From SZUA-309 sp965215995 (GTDB taxonomy: Bacteria > Pseudomonadota > Gammaproteobacteria > Pseudomonadales > Azotimanducaceae), in NCBI GenBank assembly GCA_965215995.1, contig OZ244128.1, forward strand, positions 4,216,001 to 4,280,000: DNA of 64,000 nt, read 5' to 3'. The translations under genes and the position numbers were made by a program. The notes below the pieces were generated by a model. It saw only the letters and a program-made list of their open reading frames with translations. It was not told the origin of the DNA and did not search any database. Of the stretch, positions 18,093 to 27,057 are shown in pieces. Positions within the stretch are counted from its first letter, which is position 1. Each line of letters begins with the position of its first letter.

Positions 18093-18872
18093 ATGGTAAA
18101 CACAGATTTGTTTGATCTCGGCGGCAAAGTGGCGCTGCTCACGGGTGCCTCCAAGGGGATGGGCCTGGCTATGGCAGAGGGACTGGCCGAGCACGGCGCC
18201 CGAGTAGTGATCTCGAGCCGGAAGCTGGATCAGTGTGAAGCAGCAGCAGGCGCTCTCAACGAGCGGCTGGGTCCCGGCACGGCAACGGCGATCGCCTGCA
18301 ACATCGGCTACAAGGAGCAGTTGCAGGCGTTGGTGGATGAAACGCATGAGCGGCTGGGTCCGATCGACGTGCTGGTGCACAACGCCGGCATCAATCCTTT
18401 TTACGGCTCCATGTCTGAGATTCCCGACGAGGCCTTCGACAAGATCATGGGTTCCAATGTGCGCTCCGTGCACTGGATCTGTCAGATGGTCGGGCCGGAT
18501 ATGATCGAGAAAGGCCGGGGGTCCATCATGGTCACCGCCTCGACGGGTGCCTTCCACTCCTCTGAAGTGCTCGGTACCTATGGCATCTCCAAACTTGCCG
18601 ATATTGCCCTGGTCAGAAACCTGGCGGCGGAATGGGGGCCTAAAGGCGTGCGCGTGAATGCCATCTGCCCGGGTTTGATCAAGACGGACTTTGCTCAGGC
18701 GCTCTGGGACAACCCGGAAGCGGCGCAGCGGGCCAACGAGCAGATACCCCTGCGCCGGCTCGGTGAGGCGGAAGATCTGAAAGGTGTTGCGGTTTTTCTG
18801 GCTTCAGAGGCCAGTGGCTACATCACCGGTCAGGCGTTGACCGTCTGTGGCGGCTCGAATATGTGGTCCTGA
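18093..18872 (+). CDS. SDR-family oxidoreductase
   Basis: A classical short-chain dehydrogenase of 259 residues using NAD(P). The cofactor loop is TGASKGMG near residue 15, then HNAG, the active-site Ser in VTASTGAF and the catalytic pair YGISK. The C-terminal ASGYITGQALTVCGG is typical. GGGAAGG precedes ATG 18093. Substrate unknown: similar enzymes reduce 3-oxoacyl groups, steroids or alcohols. The GMC oxidoreductase pair lies downstream on the opposite strand. Confidence 0.9.
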   Translation: MVNTDLFDLGGKVALLTGASKGMGLAMAEGLAEHGARVVISSRKLDQCEAAAGALNERLGPGTATAIACNIGYKEQLQALVDETHERLGPIDVLVHNAGINPFYGSMSEIPDEAFDKIMGSNVRSVHWICQMVGPDMIEKGRGSIMVTASTGAFHSSEVLGTYGISKLADIALVRNLAAEWGPKGVRVNAICPGLIKTDFAQALWDNPEAAQRANEQIPLRRLGEAEDLKGVAVFLASEASGYITGQALTVCGGSNMWS

Positions 18873-18889
18873 GTGCCGCTGCAGCACCT

Positions 18890-19357
18890 CTAGGAAACGG
18901 GCCGATAGAGCGGTCCACGGGCACGGACGGGATCCAGCAGCGACCAGTCACCCTGATCGATCTGGTAACCATCGGGAAAGGGTGGCCGCGCCGGCGTGCC
19001 CAGTGACTCCAGCACTCTGGGATCCCGGTAGTAGCATTGGGCGATGAGCGAGACGATCAGCGCCGACGCTTCCGGGTGTGCGGCGCGGAACTGCTCGGCG
19101 AGGGCGACCTGCTCTTCGAGCGCAGCATCCAGAAAACTACTCCCGCCGGCCAGTTCCTCGAGGATACCCAGATGCTCGGCGATGTACTTCATCATCGGCC
19201 CGGCGCTCGTCATCAGCTCGGCAAAGATCGCCTCGTCATCGGCGCCCGGCACCCCGTGTGCCTCGCTGGCGGGAATGATGGCGCCGGCGAGCGCCTGAAG
19301 GATGGCCCGGCCTGCCTCATTCAGAAGTTGATCGCTGGTGCTGATCAGATCGCTCAC
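18890..19357 (-). CDS. gluconate 2-dehydrogenase subunit 3-like small subunit
   Basis: A 155-residue protein resembling the small (gamma/subunit 3) partner of membrane flavoprotein dehydrogenases: helical, with LQALAGAIIPASEAHGVPGADD near the N-terminus, a pattern common to this family. No clear Tat signal is seen, unlike many family members. It follows the GMC oxidoreductase gene by 11 bases on the same strand, and the pair probably forms one enzyme. The cytochrome c subunit usual in three-part enzymes is not next to it. Confidence 0.75.
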   Translation of the reverse strand: MSDLISTSDQLLNEAGRAILQALAGAIIPASEAHGVPGADDEAIFAELMTSAGPMMKYIAEHLGILEELAGGSSFLDAALEEQVALAEQFRAAHPEASALIVSLIAQCYYRDPRVLESLGTPARPPFPDGYQIDQGDWSLLDPVRARGPLYRPVS

Positions 19358-19368
19358 TCGATTGCTCC

Positions 19369-20970
19369 TTAATCAAACAGGTTGGCCAGGCGTTGCTTCA
19401 TCTGGTCGGCCACGTAAAGAGCCAGCGCCTGGATGGTTCGGGTGGGATTGACACCCGCTGAAGTGACGAACAGGCTGCCGTCGACGATGAAGAGGTTCTT
19501 CACGTCGTGGCTGCGCCCCCACTCGTTCACCACTGAGGTTTCAGGATCATGGCCCATGCGCGCGGTGCCCATCAGGTGCCAGCCGCCGACGGACAGGGGA
19601 GCTTCCGTGATCACCTCGGTCGCTCCTGCGGCCTCGAGCACTTCGGTTGCGCGAGCCACCGAGAAGTTCAGCATGTCGCGGCTGTTCTGGCTCAGGGTAT
19701 AGGTGATCTTCGGGGCCGGGATGCCGTCCGGATCCGTGAGCTCGGGATCCAGGGTCACCCGGTTGTGCAGTTCCGGCAGATCTTCGCAGATGGCGACCAT
19801 GCCGGTGATCCGGTTGTGCAGGCGTCGATAAGCATCGTGATGCCCGGGGCCGAATGGCACACGGCCGGAATGCATGCCGGTGAGCGCGGTCATCACGGCG
19901 CCGCGACCACGCGTCATCTCGTAGGTGAAGCCGCGCACGAAGCCCCGATCCCGGTCTGTCTCGTAAAACTCCTGACTCCAGAGGCAATCCACAGGTCCCT
20001 GGGCGCCGTCCTGGGGCGCATCGAAGATGCCGTTGATGGAGGCGTAGGGGTGAAACATCAGGTTCCTGCCGACCAGGCCGCTGCGATTGGCGAGACCGTC
20101 CGGGAACAGACGTGATGCGGAGTTCAGCAGGATGCGTGGCGTGCCGACGCCGTTGCTAGCCAGAACCACCACCTGAGCCGGCTGAAACTGCTCAACACCG
20201 CCCGCATCGTAGTAGATCACGCCGTTGGCCATACCGCCGCTGTCCACCGTGATCTCTCGAACCCGGCAACGGGTGCGCAGCTCCACACCGGCACGGATGG
20301 CCTCCGGCCAGTAGGTGATGTCCGAGCTTGCCTTGGCACCCTGAGCGCAGCCGGACAGGCAACCGCCGAGATTGATGCAGCGGTCGCGACCTCCGTAAGG
20401 TTCGGTGGCGATGGCTGAGTCCGATGGCCACCAGTGCCAGCCCTTCGCATTGAACCCCCTGGCGATGGTTTCACCGGCCCGGCCGAGTGGCAGCGGCGGC
20501 ATCTGCGACGGTTTAGGCGGGTAGGCCGGATCTCCCTCGAGGCCGGAGACACCCATTACACGGTCGTTCTCGTCGTAGTAGGGTGCCAGCGTATCGTAGT
20601 CGATAGGCCAGTCATCGCCCACGCCGTCCAGGCTCTTCACCCTGAAATCGGAGGGATGGAACCGGGGGTAGTGCCCGGCATAGAGGACGGTCCCGCCGCC
20701 GACGCCGTTGAAGTTGGCGATCTTGATGGGTGAGTCGTCATCGTTGACCGGATAGTCGGCGCTGGACTGCCGCCGATTCGGGCTGAAGCTGTAGTCGCCC
20801 ATGGCTTTCGCTTCCCAGTCCATGCCGGAGGTTGGGTAGTCGGACGGATTCATCCAATCGCCCTGCTCGAAGCAGACGATACGCATACGCGTTTCCGCCA
20901 GGCTCCAGGCCAGTGCCGCGCCTGAAGCGCCCGCACCGATGATCAGCACATCGACAGGTTCGGTCGCCAT
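19369..20970 (-). CDS. GMC-family FAD-dependent oxidoreductase
   Basis: A 533-residue flavoprotein that oxidises an alcohol, sugar or sterol group. The FAD-binding GAGASGAALAW begins near residue 12. CINLGGCLSGCAQGAK resembles the cysteine-rich segment of GMC dehydrogenases, and the C-terminal active-site region has WHLMGTARMG and NLFIVDGSLFVTSAGVNPT. It is paired with the subunit-3-like gene just downstream. Sorbose-, gluconate- and cholesterol-type dehydrogenases share this form, so the substrate is open. Divergent from the hot-dog gene, with a 68-base gap. Confidence 0.9.
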   Translation of the reverse strand: MATEPVDVLIIGAGASGAALAWSLAETRMRIVCFEQGDWMNPSDYPTSGMDWEAKAMGDYSFSPNRRQSSADYPVNDDDSPIKIANFNGVGGGTVLYAGHYPRFHPSDFRVKSLDGVGDDWPIDYDTLAPYYDENDRVMGVSGLEGDPAYPPKPSQMPPLPLGRAGETIARGFNAKGWHWWPSDSAIATEPYGGRDRCINLGGCLSGCAQGAKASSDITYWPEAIRAGVELRTRCRVREITVDSGGMANGVIYYDAGGVEQFQPAQVVVLASNGVGTPRILLNSASRLFPDGLANRSGLVGRNLMFHPYASINGIFDAPQDGAQGPVDCLWSQEFYETDRDRGFVRGFTYEMTRGRGAVMTALTGMHSGRVPFGPGHHDAYRRLHNRITGMVAICEDLPELHNRVTLDPELTDPDGIPAPKITYTLSQNSRDMLNFSVARATEVLEAAGATEVITEAPLSVGGWHLMGTARMGHDPETSVVNEWGRSHDVKNLFIVDGSLFVTSAGVNPTRTIQALALYVADQMKQRLANLFD

Positions 20971-21038
20971 GAGTTCCTTGCATCCGGATTGCTTGTCCCG
21001 GCAGTATGCAGCTTCGATCCCGAGAAAAAAAAGGCGGA

Positions 21039-21908
21039 ATGATCATGGTGGGAGAGAGCAACAGGGAGGTCGTCACCGGGCCGGTCTGGCGTGGGGTGAA
21101 CTGGTCGGCGGATGCAGGCGAAGGCAGCATCCACGACGATGCGACCGCCGAGAAGCTGGGCTTTCGAGGTGGCACGGTGGCCGGTGATATCCACATGAAT
21201 CAGTTTCCGCCGGTGCTGCTCGAGATATTTGGCGACGAGTGGTTCCGGACCGGCAATCTGTCGCTGAACTTCAAGGCAGCGACTGTCGATCGGGAATCCG
21301 TGCAGGTGTTTGCCGAGAAACCTGCGGTAGGAGACACCCAGACCCGGGTCTGGATGGAGCGGGACGATGGTCTCCTGGTCTGCACCGGCACGGCCGCAGT
21401 TGGCGATCACAGTCGCTCGGAGCTCCGGGCACGGGACCTGCGGCCCTGTGATCCATCGGAACTGAAGATACTGACAAAGCTGCGCGAAGGTATGAGCATG
21501 GGGCACTTCGAGCTGACCCTGGATCCAGCCAAGCAGTTTGAGCGCTACGACAAGAATCTGATCAGCGATCCGCTGCCCGAGTACCGCTCCGGCGAGAAGT
21601 GGGGCGAACCGGTGGCAGCACCCTGCACCTTCGTTCAGTACCTCTGGGGACCGCCCACCGAGTTCATCCGACCCCAGATCAGCAATGCCGTTGGCCTGTT
21701 TGGCGCCATCGAAATCGGCCACGTGGATGGACCCTTTCTGCTCAATCAGCCCTACCACATCGACAGCGAGGTGGTGGCGGTCGGTCAGAGCCCGCAGACG
21801 GAATACTTCTGGTACGACAGCACGGCAAAGCGACCGGATGGCAGCCTGGTGGCCACGTTCCGGATGATGCTGCGCTTCATGAAGTCATCGTCGGCGGAGT
21901 ACGCCTGA
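21039..21908 (+). CDS. hot-dog-fold (MaoC-like) protein
   Basis: A 289-residue protein that I only partly recognise. The segment GFRGGTVAGDIHMNQFPPVL followed by a strand-rich stretch resembles MaoC-type hot-dog hydratases or dehydratases acting on CoA thioesters, and the length would allow two hot-dog repeats. No clear catalytic Asp/His pair could be assigned by eye. ATG 21039 (MIMVGESN) follows AAGG; ATG 21045 is also possible. It lies 17 bases before the GNAT gene on the same strand, so they may be cotranscribed. Confidence 0.6.
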   Translation: MIMVGESNREVVTGPVWRGVNWSADAGEGSIHDDATAEKLGFRGGTVAGDIHMNQFPPVLLEIFGDEWFRTGNLSLNFKAATVDRESVQVFAEKPAVGDTQTRVWMERDDGLLVCTGTAAVGDHSRSELRARDLRPCDPSELKILTKLREGMSMGHFELTLDPAKQFERYDKNLISDPLPEYRSGEKWGEPVAAPCTFVQYLWGPPTEFIRPQISNAVGLFGAIEIGHVDGPFLLNQPYHIDSEVVAVGQSPQTEYFWYDSTAKRPDGSLVATFRMMLRFMKSSSAEYA

Positions 21909-21925
21909 AGCCGGTTCCGCCTGAT

Positions 21926-22435
21926 ATGGCGGACGCCTGGGTGCTCGATCTGCCAGTCAGGCTGAGCACGGCGGTTCCCGCTGTTTCGCTGGTCCGGCTG
22001 ACACCCGCGGATGCTCCCGCGTTGCTGCGCCTGATTCAAACCAACAGAGATCATCTGACTCAGCATGGCGACTACGAGGACCTTGTGGCGAAGAACGCCG
22101 AGCAGTTGAGGCAGCAGCTCGGTGGTAGTCAGGAAGCCGCGTATGGAATCCGGCGGCACGGGGAACTGATCGGGTCAGCAACGCTCATACGGCACCGGGA
22201 TGGCGTCTACGGTCTGGGGTACTGGATTGGGGCTGAGCAGGCCGGTTGTGGCTACGTTACCGCCTGCTGCCTGGCGTTGATCGATTTAGCGCGCGATAAG
22301 CTCGACGCCGGCGAGATCTGGGCCGGTATCACGCACGGAAACGAGGCGAGCATCAATGTGGTTACCCGGCTGGGGTTCTCTCTCGAGCGCACCCAGCCCA
22401 CCCATCTCAGCTACCTGCTCCGCTTGGCCGTCTGA
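21926..22435 (+). CDS. GNAT acetyltransferase, RimJ/RimL type
   Basis: A 169-residue N-acetyltransferase. The fold is shown by VSLVRLTPADAPALL at the N-terminus, then a strand GVYGLGYWIGAEQAGCGYVT (acetyl-CoA site region) and NEASINVVTRLGFSLE near the end, which matches the ribosomal-protein Ser/Ala acetyltransferase group. The target is unknown. ATG 21926 follows the stop of the hot-dog gene by 17 bases without a strong ribosome site. Convergent with the next SDR gene, three bases away. Confidence 0.82.
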   Translation: MADAWVLDLPVRLSTAVPAVSLVRLTPADAPALLRLIQTNRDHLTQHGDYEDLVAKNAEQLRQQLGGSQEAAYGIRRHGELIGSATLIRHRDGVYGLGYWIGAEQAGCGYVTACCLALIDLARDKLDAGEIWAGITHGNEASINVVTRLGFSLERTQPTHLSYLLRLAV

Positions 22436-22438
22436 TAC

Positions 22439-23221
22439 TCAGAAATTGGCGTAGCCGCCGTCGATCAGGAAGGTCTCCGCCGTGTGGTAGCTGGAGGCGG
22501 TGCTCATGATGTAGATGGCGATGGCCGCAAAGTCCTCCGGTTGGCCCCAGCGGCGCATGGGGATGCGCTTGCTCACGTTGGCGACGAACTTCTCGTTTGC
22601 GAAAGCGCCTTCGGTCATCTCCGTCTCGATCCAGCCTGGCAATATGGTGTGCGCGGTAACGCCATAGCGGGCGTACTCCACAGCCAGTGCCTTGGCCATG
22701 GAGATGAGCCCACCCTTGGTGGCGGCGTAGTGCTCGCCGCGCGCCTGTCCGGAAATGGCCGCTAAGCTCGCGGTACCGACCAGGCGGCCGAAGGGATCGC
22801 CCGCCTCGGCACGCTCACGCATATGCCCGGCAGCCGCGCGGAAGGTATAGAACACGCCGGACTGATTGACAGCGATAATCCGGTCCCATTCCTCCCTGGT
22901 CATGTCTTCGAATCCGGTGCCCCGGCCGCCGATACCGGCGTTAGCGAAGCAGCCGTCCACCCGCCCGTGTGCTTCCAGGGTGGCAGAGAACGTGGCCTCC
23001 ACTGCCTGCTCGTCGGCGACGTCGCAGACGTAGGCGGTCACCTTCGGACCGATGTCTGCAAGGTTCGACAGCGCCCGCTCATTCTTCTCAGCGTTTGTCC
23101 CCCAGATGCAGACCTCCGCGCCGGACTCGACCAGTCCGCGGGCCATGCCGAGGCCGATACCGCCGTTGCCGCCGGTGATGAGGGCAACGCGGCCACTGAG
23201 ATCGAAAGGTTGAAATGCCAT
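22439..23221 (-). CDS. SDR-family oxidoreductase
   Basis: A 260-residue NAD(P)-dependent short-chain dehydrogenase with cofactor loop TGGNGGIGLGMARGL, active-site VGTASLAAISG and catalytic YAATKGG. It resembles gluconate 5-dehydrogenase or 2-deoxy-D-gluconate 3-dehydrogenase enzymes, but the substrate is inferred only from general similarity. It is the second gene after the zinc-ribbon membrane protein gene on the same strand, with a 40-base gap. Confidence 0.88.
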   Translation of the reverse strand: MAFQPFDLSGRVALITGGNGGIGLGMARGLVESGAEVCIWGTNAEKNERALSNLADIGPKVTAYVCDVADEQAVEATFSATLEAHGRVDGCFANAGIGGRGTGFEDMTREEWDRIIAVNQSGVFYTFRAAAGHMRERAEAGDPFGRLVGTASLAAISGQARGEHYAATKGGLISMAKALAVEYARYGVTAHTILPGWIETEMTEGAFANEKFVANVSKRIPMRRWGQPEDFAAIAIYIMSTASSYHTAETFLIDGGYANF

Positions 23222-23261
23222 GTCGGGTTCCTGTGCAGATGGAGTGAGTAGTTGTCGAAGC

Positions 23262-24218
23262 TCATACCTGAATGACCGTTACGGCCAGCACCAGCATGAA
23301 GGCGGTGGGCATGAGCAGCATGAAGTAAAGGGTCAGCAGGCCGGCGAATTTGAACATCGTTAGCACTCTGCCTTCGGCGAAGTATCGCTTGAGGGCAAGG
23401 TAGTGGTAGGCAAAGATCCAGAGGTTCAGAGCAGTGCCGGCCACATCCTGTCCGGCTTCCAGCCAATCGATGTTGGTATCCGTCGACACCAGCATCTGTC
23501 CGAGAAAGACGATGTAGATGAACGTGTGCAGGTGCGTGGAGAAAACCAGGTTCTCCACGTAATAGCGTTTTCGGAACGGATAGAACAGCTTCAGCAGCAG
23601 GGCGTATACCGGCAGCATGACAAACATGCCCACGCCGAGGTTATCCATGAACTGGCGGCTGACAGATGTCGGCTCGTACAGCGCATCGACACCTTCACCG
23701 AGCAGATAGACAAAGATCGGATCCGGGGGCTCGCGGGCTTCTGACTGTAGCCCATCGGCGATCTGCAGCAGGATCAGACGGCTGATGGAGTTGTCCGAGC
23801 GGTTGAGAATCTCCCTTGCTCGAGGGAGCCGTTCTTCATCCAGCAGCGAGAACAGGATGTCCGTGTCGGTATCCTCCACGGCATCCACCTGAACCTGGAC
23901 CTGGGGGCGGTCTTGATCGTCCGGAGTTATTTCGGCGCCAAGACTCAAAAAGAAGAAGAACAGGATGCTGACGAAGAGGTAGAGGCGAATGGGCGAGACG
24001 TAACTGGCACGGCGATTGTGCGTAAACTCCAGCGCCAAGGCGCCAGGCCTGAAGAGCAGCAGCTTCAGCGTGCGGACCAGGCGGGAATCGATCTCAAAGG
24101 CTTCCTGCAGGAGCTCGCTGATCAGCGGCGGCAGAGCCCGCTGGTAGTCACGATCGTTCTGGCCGCAGCGACTGCAGTAAGGGCCAGACCGCTCGGCACC
24201 GCAGTTGGCGCAATGCAT
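23262..24218 (-). CDS. DUF3667-like zinc-ribbon membrane protein
   Basis: A 318-residue protein. The N-terminus has a zinc ribbon (CANCGAERSGPYCSRCGQ), followed by RTLKLLLFRPGALALEF and YVSPIRLYLFVSILFFFFL, then an extracytoplasmic stretch and three or four more hydrophobic helices toward the C-terminus. This is the pattern of DUF3667-type proteins, whose role is not known. The start at 24218 is preferred; GTG at 24233 would add five residues. Divergent from the HMG-CoA-lyase-like gene across only about 50 bases. Confidence 0.75.
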   Translation of the reverse strand: MHCANCGAERSGPYCSRCGQNDRDYQRALPPLISELLQEAFEIDSRLVRTLKLLLFRPGALALEFTHNRRASYVSPIRLYLFVSILFFFFLSLGAEITPDDQDRPQVQVQVDAVEDTDTDILFSLLDEERLPRAREILNRSDNSISRLILLQIADGLQSEAREPPDPIFVYLLGEGVDALYEPTSVSRQFMDNLGVGMFVMLPVYALLLKLFYPFRKRYYVENLVFSTHLHTFIYIVFLGQMLVSTDTNIDWLEAGQDVAGTALNLWIFAYHYLALKRYFAEGRVLTMFKFAGLLTLYFMLLMPTAFMLVLAVTVIQV

Positions 24219-24271
24219 CAGCCTATTGTGCACGGTTATACTGGGCAGTCACGCTATCTGGGGGGATAGAT

Positions 24272-25366
24272 ATGTCGGAACTGCCAAAGTCCGTGCTGAT
24301 TACGGACGATACGATGCGCGAAGGTCTGCAGATCGAGAGCGCGCAGATCCCCGTTTCCGAGAAGCTGCGTCTGCTGGATGCGTTGGGCGAAACCGGTGCG
24401 AAGACGATCTCCATCGGTTCCTTTGCACACCCGAAGTGGACGCCGCAGATGGCCTGCATCGACGAGATCGCGGAGCGGTTTGAGCCGAAACCGGGCGTGA
24501 AGTACACGGCGGCTGTCTTCAATCAACGCGGCTACGAACGCGCTGATGCTTACTACCCGAAAATAGACATCCGGCAACGTCGCTTCGGCACGCACGTGGA
24601 GATGTGCGATACCTTTGCCCGGCGCAACTACAATCGCAGCCAGTCACAACAGATTGAAGGAATGGCGGCGACCATCGAGCGAGCCCGGGAAGCGGGTGCC
24701 GAACATGGCGCCGTGGCGCTGGGCAATCCGTTCGGTTCGAACTTCGAGGGTGCCTATACGCTGGCAGAGCGGATGAACCTGATGCAGACCATGATGGACG
24801 CCTGGCACAACGCGGGTTTCACCGTGCAGCGTTGCGCGTTCGTGGAAGCCATGGGCTGGAACCTGCCGCACCTGGTCCGCGAGACCCTGGAAGCCATTCG
24901 GGAGCGCTGGCCGGAAATCGAGGTCTTCCACATGCACCTGCATAATCAACGCGGTCAAACCTTGGCGAGCTACTACGAAGCGTTGCAGCTGGGCGCCACG
25001 GAATTCGATACCTGCATTGGCGGCATGGGCGGTTGCCCTTATTGCGGCAACGGCCGTGCGGCGGGGCATGTGCCTACTGAGGATCTCGTCGATCTGTGCC
25101 ACGAGATGGGCATCGAGACGGACTACGACCTGGACAAGCTGATTGAAGCAGCGGTGATTGCGGAAGAGGTGGTAGGGCATCCGCTCTGGGGGCACGTCTC
25201 TAAATCAGGCCCGCGGCCCAGGGGTGATGCCTGCTATCCGGCCGACATGCCCTTCGTGGAAACGCTGGAAGAAGCATCCCACTTCAGGAACGGCGCCGGC
25301 GTCTACGCCGGGCAGCTGTCGCCCTGGCGGGAAGGGGATGCCTTGAGCAAGATGAACAAGAATTGA
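24272..25366 (+). CDS. HMG-CoA lyase-like (DRE-TIM metallolyase) protein
   Basis: A 364-residue TIM-barrel protein of the HMGL-like (DRE-TIM) superfamily. The metal-site histidines are in FHMHLHNQRG and the flexible-loop cysteine lies in GGMGGCPYCG, as in HMG-CoA lyase. The N-terminal catalytic segment is DDTMREGLQ rather than the usual RDGLQ of HMG-CoA lyases, so the metal-ligand Asp is replaced by Glu; this points to a different acyl-CoA substrate. It precedes two acyl-CoA carboxylase subunits and is separated from them by an intrinsic terminator. It could cleave a 3-hydroxy-3-methyl acyl-CoA product of that carboxylase pathway. The start follows GGGGGG. Confidence 0.82.
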   Translation: MSELPKSVLITDDTMREGLQIESAQIPVSEKLRLLDALGETGAKTISIGSFAHPKWTPQMACIDEIAERFEPKPGVKYTAAVFNQRGYERADAYYPKIDIRQRRFGTHVEMCDTFARRNYNRSQSQQIEGMAATIERAREAGAEHGAVALGNPFGSNFEGAYTLAERMNLMQTMMDAWHNAGFTVQRCAFVEAMGWNLPHLVRETLEAIRERWPEIEVFHMHLHNQRGQTLASYYEALQLGATEFDTCIGGMGGCPYCGNGRAAGHVPTEDLVDLCHEMGIETDYDLDKLIEAAVIAEEVVGHPLWGHVSKSGPRPRGDACYPADMPFVETLEEASHFRNGAGVYAGQLSPWREGDALSKMNKN

Positions 25367-25368
25367 CT

Positions 25369-25400
25369 GCCACGCCCTATCGGCGTGGCTGCGGGTTTTT
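25369..25400 (+). terminator. Rho-independent terminator
   Basis: Perfect 8-bp stem, GCCACGCC at 25369-25376 and GGCGTGGC at 25382-25389, with a five-base loop, then GCGGG and a run of five T at 25396-25400. It begins directly after the stop of the lyase-like gene and lies 23 bases before the carboxylase beta gene, so the two genes are separately or attenuated-transcribed. Confidence 0.85.
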
Positions 25401-25422
25401 GATGAGTAGGGAGAAGGATTGA

Positions 25423-27057
25423 ATGTCAGTGCTGCAATCCACGCTGGACGTCCGTTCGGAGGCGTTCCAGCAGAACAGAGACGACATGCAGGAGGCCCTG
25501 GATGTCCTGGACAAGCTTCAGGCGGAAGCGTCAGAGGGTGGTGGTCCGGAAGCCATGGCGAGGCTCGCCAGTCGGAACAAGATGCCGATCCGTGAACGGG
25601 TGGCCAGGGCTCTGGACCCGGACACGCCGTTCCTCGAGATCAGTTCCGTCGCAGCCTGGCGATCACCGTTCGCTGTGGGCTCTGGCTTCGTGCTCGGCAT
25701 AGGCGTGATCAGCGGCATTGAGTGCGTGATTCTCGGCCACGATCCTTCCGTTCGAGCTGGCGCGTTCAACGCCTTCAATTCCAAAAAGCTGATGCGGGGG
25801 CTCGAGATCGCCCGGGAAAACCGGCTGCCGTACGTGCAGTTCGTGGAATCCGCCGGAGCAGATCTCAGGGGCCAGGGGGGTGATGAGGATCCTGAAGCGG
25901 CGATTCAGCGCGAAGTCGGGCATTTTGCGGAGTCCGGCCGGCTCTTCTACGAGATCACCGAGCTTTCGAAAATGCGCATCCCGACGGTGTCTCTGGTGTT
26001 CGGTGCCTCAACCGCCGGTGGTGCCTACCAGCCGGGCATGAGCGACTACAACATTTTCATCCGCAACCAATCCAAGGTTTTTCTGGGTGGTCCACCGCTG
26101 GTGAAGATGGCCACCGGCGAAGATGCGGACGAGGAGAGCCTGGGGGGTGCGGACATGCACTGTACGATCTCCGGCCTCGGTGACTATCTGGCCGAGGACG
26201 AGATGGACGGCATCCGCCTCCTCCGGGAAGTGATGTCCCATCTGAACTGGCGGAAGCTCGGTCCCGGCCCGAGCCTGCCTGTCGATGAGCCGGTGCACGA
26301 TCCGGAAGACCTTCTGGGCATGGTTTCCAAAGACCTCAAGCAGCCGTTCGACATGCGGGAGGTGATTGCCCGGATTGTCGATGGCTCACGATTCGAGGAA
26401 TTCAAGCCGCTGTACGGTCCAACGCTCGTTTGCGGTTGGGCATCGGTGCACGGGTTCCCCGTGGGCATACTTGGTAACAACGGCGCGCTGTTCTCGGAGT
26501 CGGCTGAAAAAGCGTCCCAGTTCATTCAGCTGTGCAACCAGATCGACGTGCCGCTGCTGTTTCTGCACAACATCACCGGTTATATCGTCGGCACGGACTT
26601 CGAGCAGGGCGGCATCACCAAGAACGGCTCGAAGATGATCAATGCCGTGTCGAACTCAACGGTGCCGCACATCTCGGTGATCGTTGGCGCCTCCTACGGT
26701 GCCGGCAACTACGGTATGAGTGGCCGCGCCTTCAACACCCGTTTCACCTTCATCTGGCCGTCAGCCAAGATCGCCGTCATGGGGCCGAAGCAGATGGCTG
26801 GGGTGATGACCATCGTCGGCCGCGCTGCCGCCGCGAGACGTGGCATCGAGTTCGACGAGGAAGCGGACGCGGCGCGCGCCGCCGTCGCCGAGCACTGGGC
26901 GGAAGAGCGCTCCAAAGGGCTTTTCGCCACCTCCCGGGTATCGGACGACGGCATGATCGATCCGCGGGACACGAGGATCGCGATAGCCATGGCGCTATCC
27001 GCCTGCCACAGCGACAAAGTAGAAGGCACCAAGGAGTTCGGCACATGGCGGATGTAG
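25423..27057 (+). CDS. acyl-CoA carboxylase, carboxyltransferase (beta) subunit
   Basis: A 544-residue carboxyltransferase that moves CO2 from carboxybiotin to an acyl-CoA. N-terminal and C-terminal crotonase-like halves are both present: VQFVESAGADLRGQ and GASTAGGAYQPGMSDY mark the first, NNGALFSESAEKASQF and GASYGAGNYGMSGRAF the second. It groups by eye with methylcrotonyl- or geranyl-CoA-type carboxylases rather than with AccD. GTAGGGAGAAGG precedes the ATG. It overlaps the next gene, the biotin carboxylase subunit, by 13 bases. Given the lyase-like gene before it, a branched-chain or terpenoid acyl-CoA is a plausible substrate, but not proved. Confidence 0.87.
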   Translation: MSVLQSTLDVRSEAFQQNRDDMQEALDVLDKLQAEASEGGGPEAMARLASRNKMPIRERVARALDPDTPFLEISSVAAWRSPFAVGSGFVLGIGVISGIECVILGHDPSVRAGAFNAFNSKKLMRGLEIARENRLPYVQFVESAGADLRGQGGDEDPEAAIQREVGHFAESGRLFYEITELSKMRIPTVSLVFGASTAGGAYQPGMSDYNIFIRNQSKVFLGGPPLVKMATGEDADEESLGGADMHCTISGLGDYLAEDEMDGIRLLREVMSHLNWRKLGPGPSLPVDEPVHDPEDLLGMVSKDLKQPFDMREVIARIVDGSRFEEFKPLYGPTLVCGWASVHGFPVGILGNNGALFSESAEKASQFIQLCNQIDVPLLFLHNITGYIVGTDFEQGGITKNGSKMINAVSNSTVPHISVIVGASYGAGNYGMSGRAFNTRFTFIWPSAKIAVMGPKQMAGVMTIVGRAAAARRGIEFDEEADAARAAVAEHWAEERSKGLFATSRVSDDGMIDPRDTRIAIAMALSACHSDKVEGTKEFGTWRM

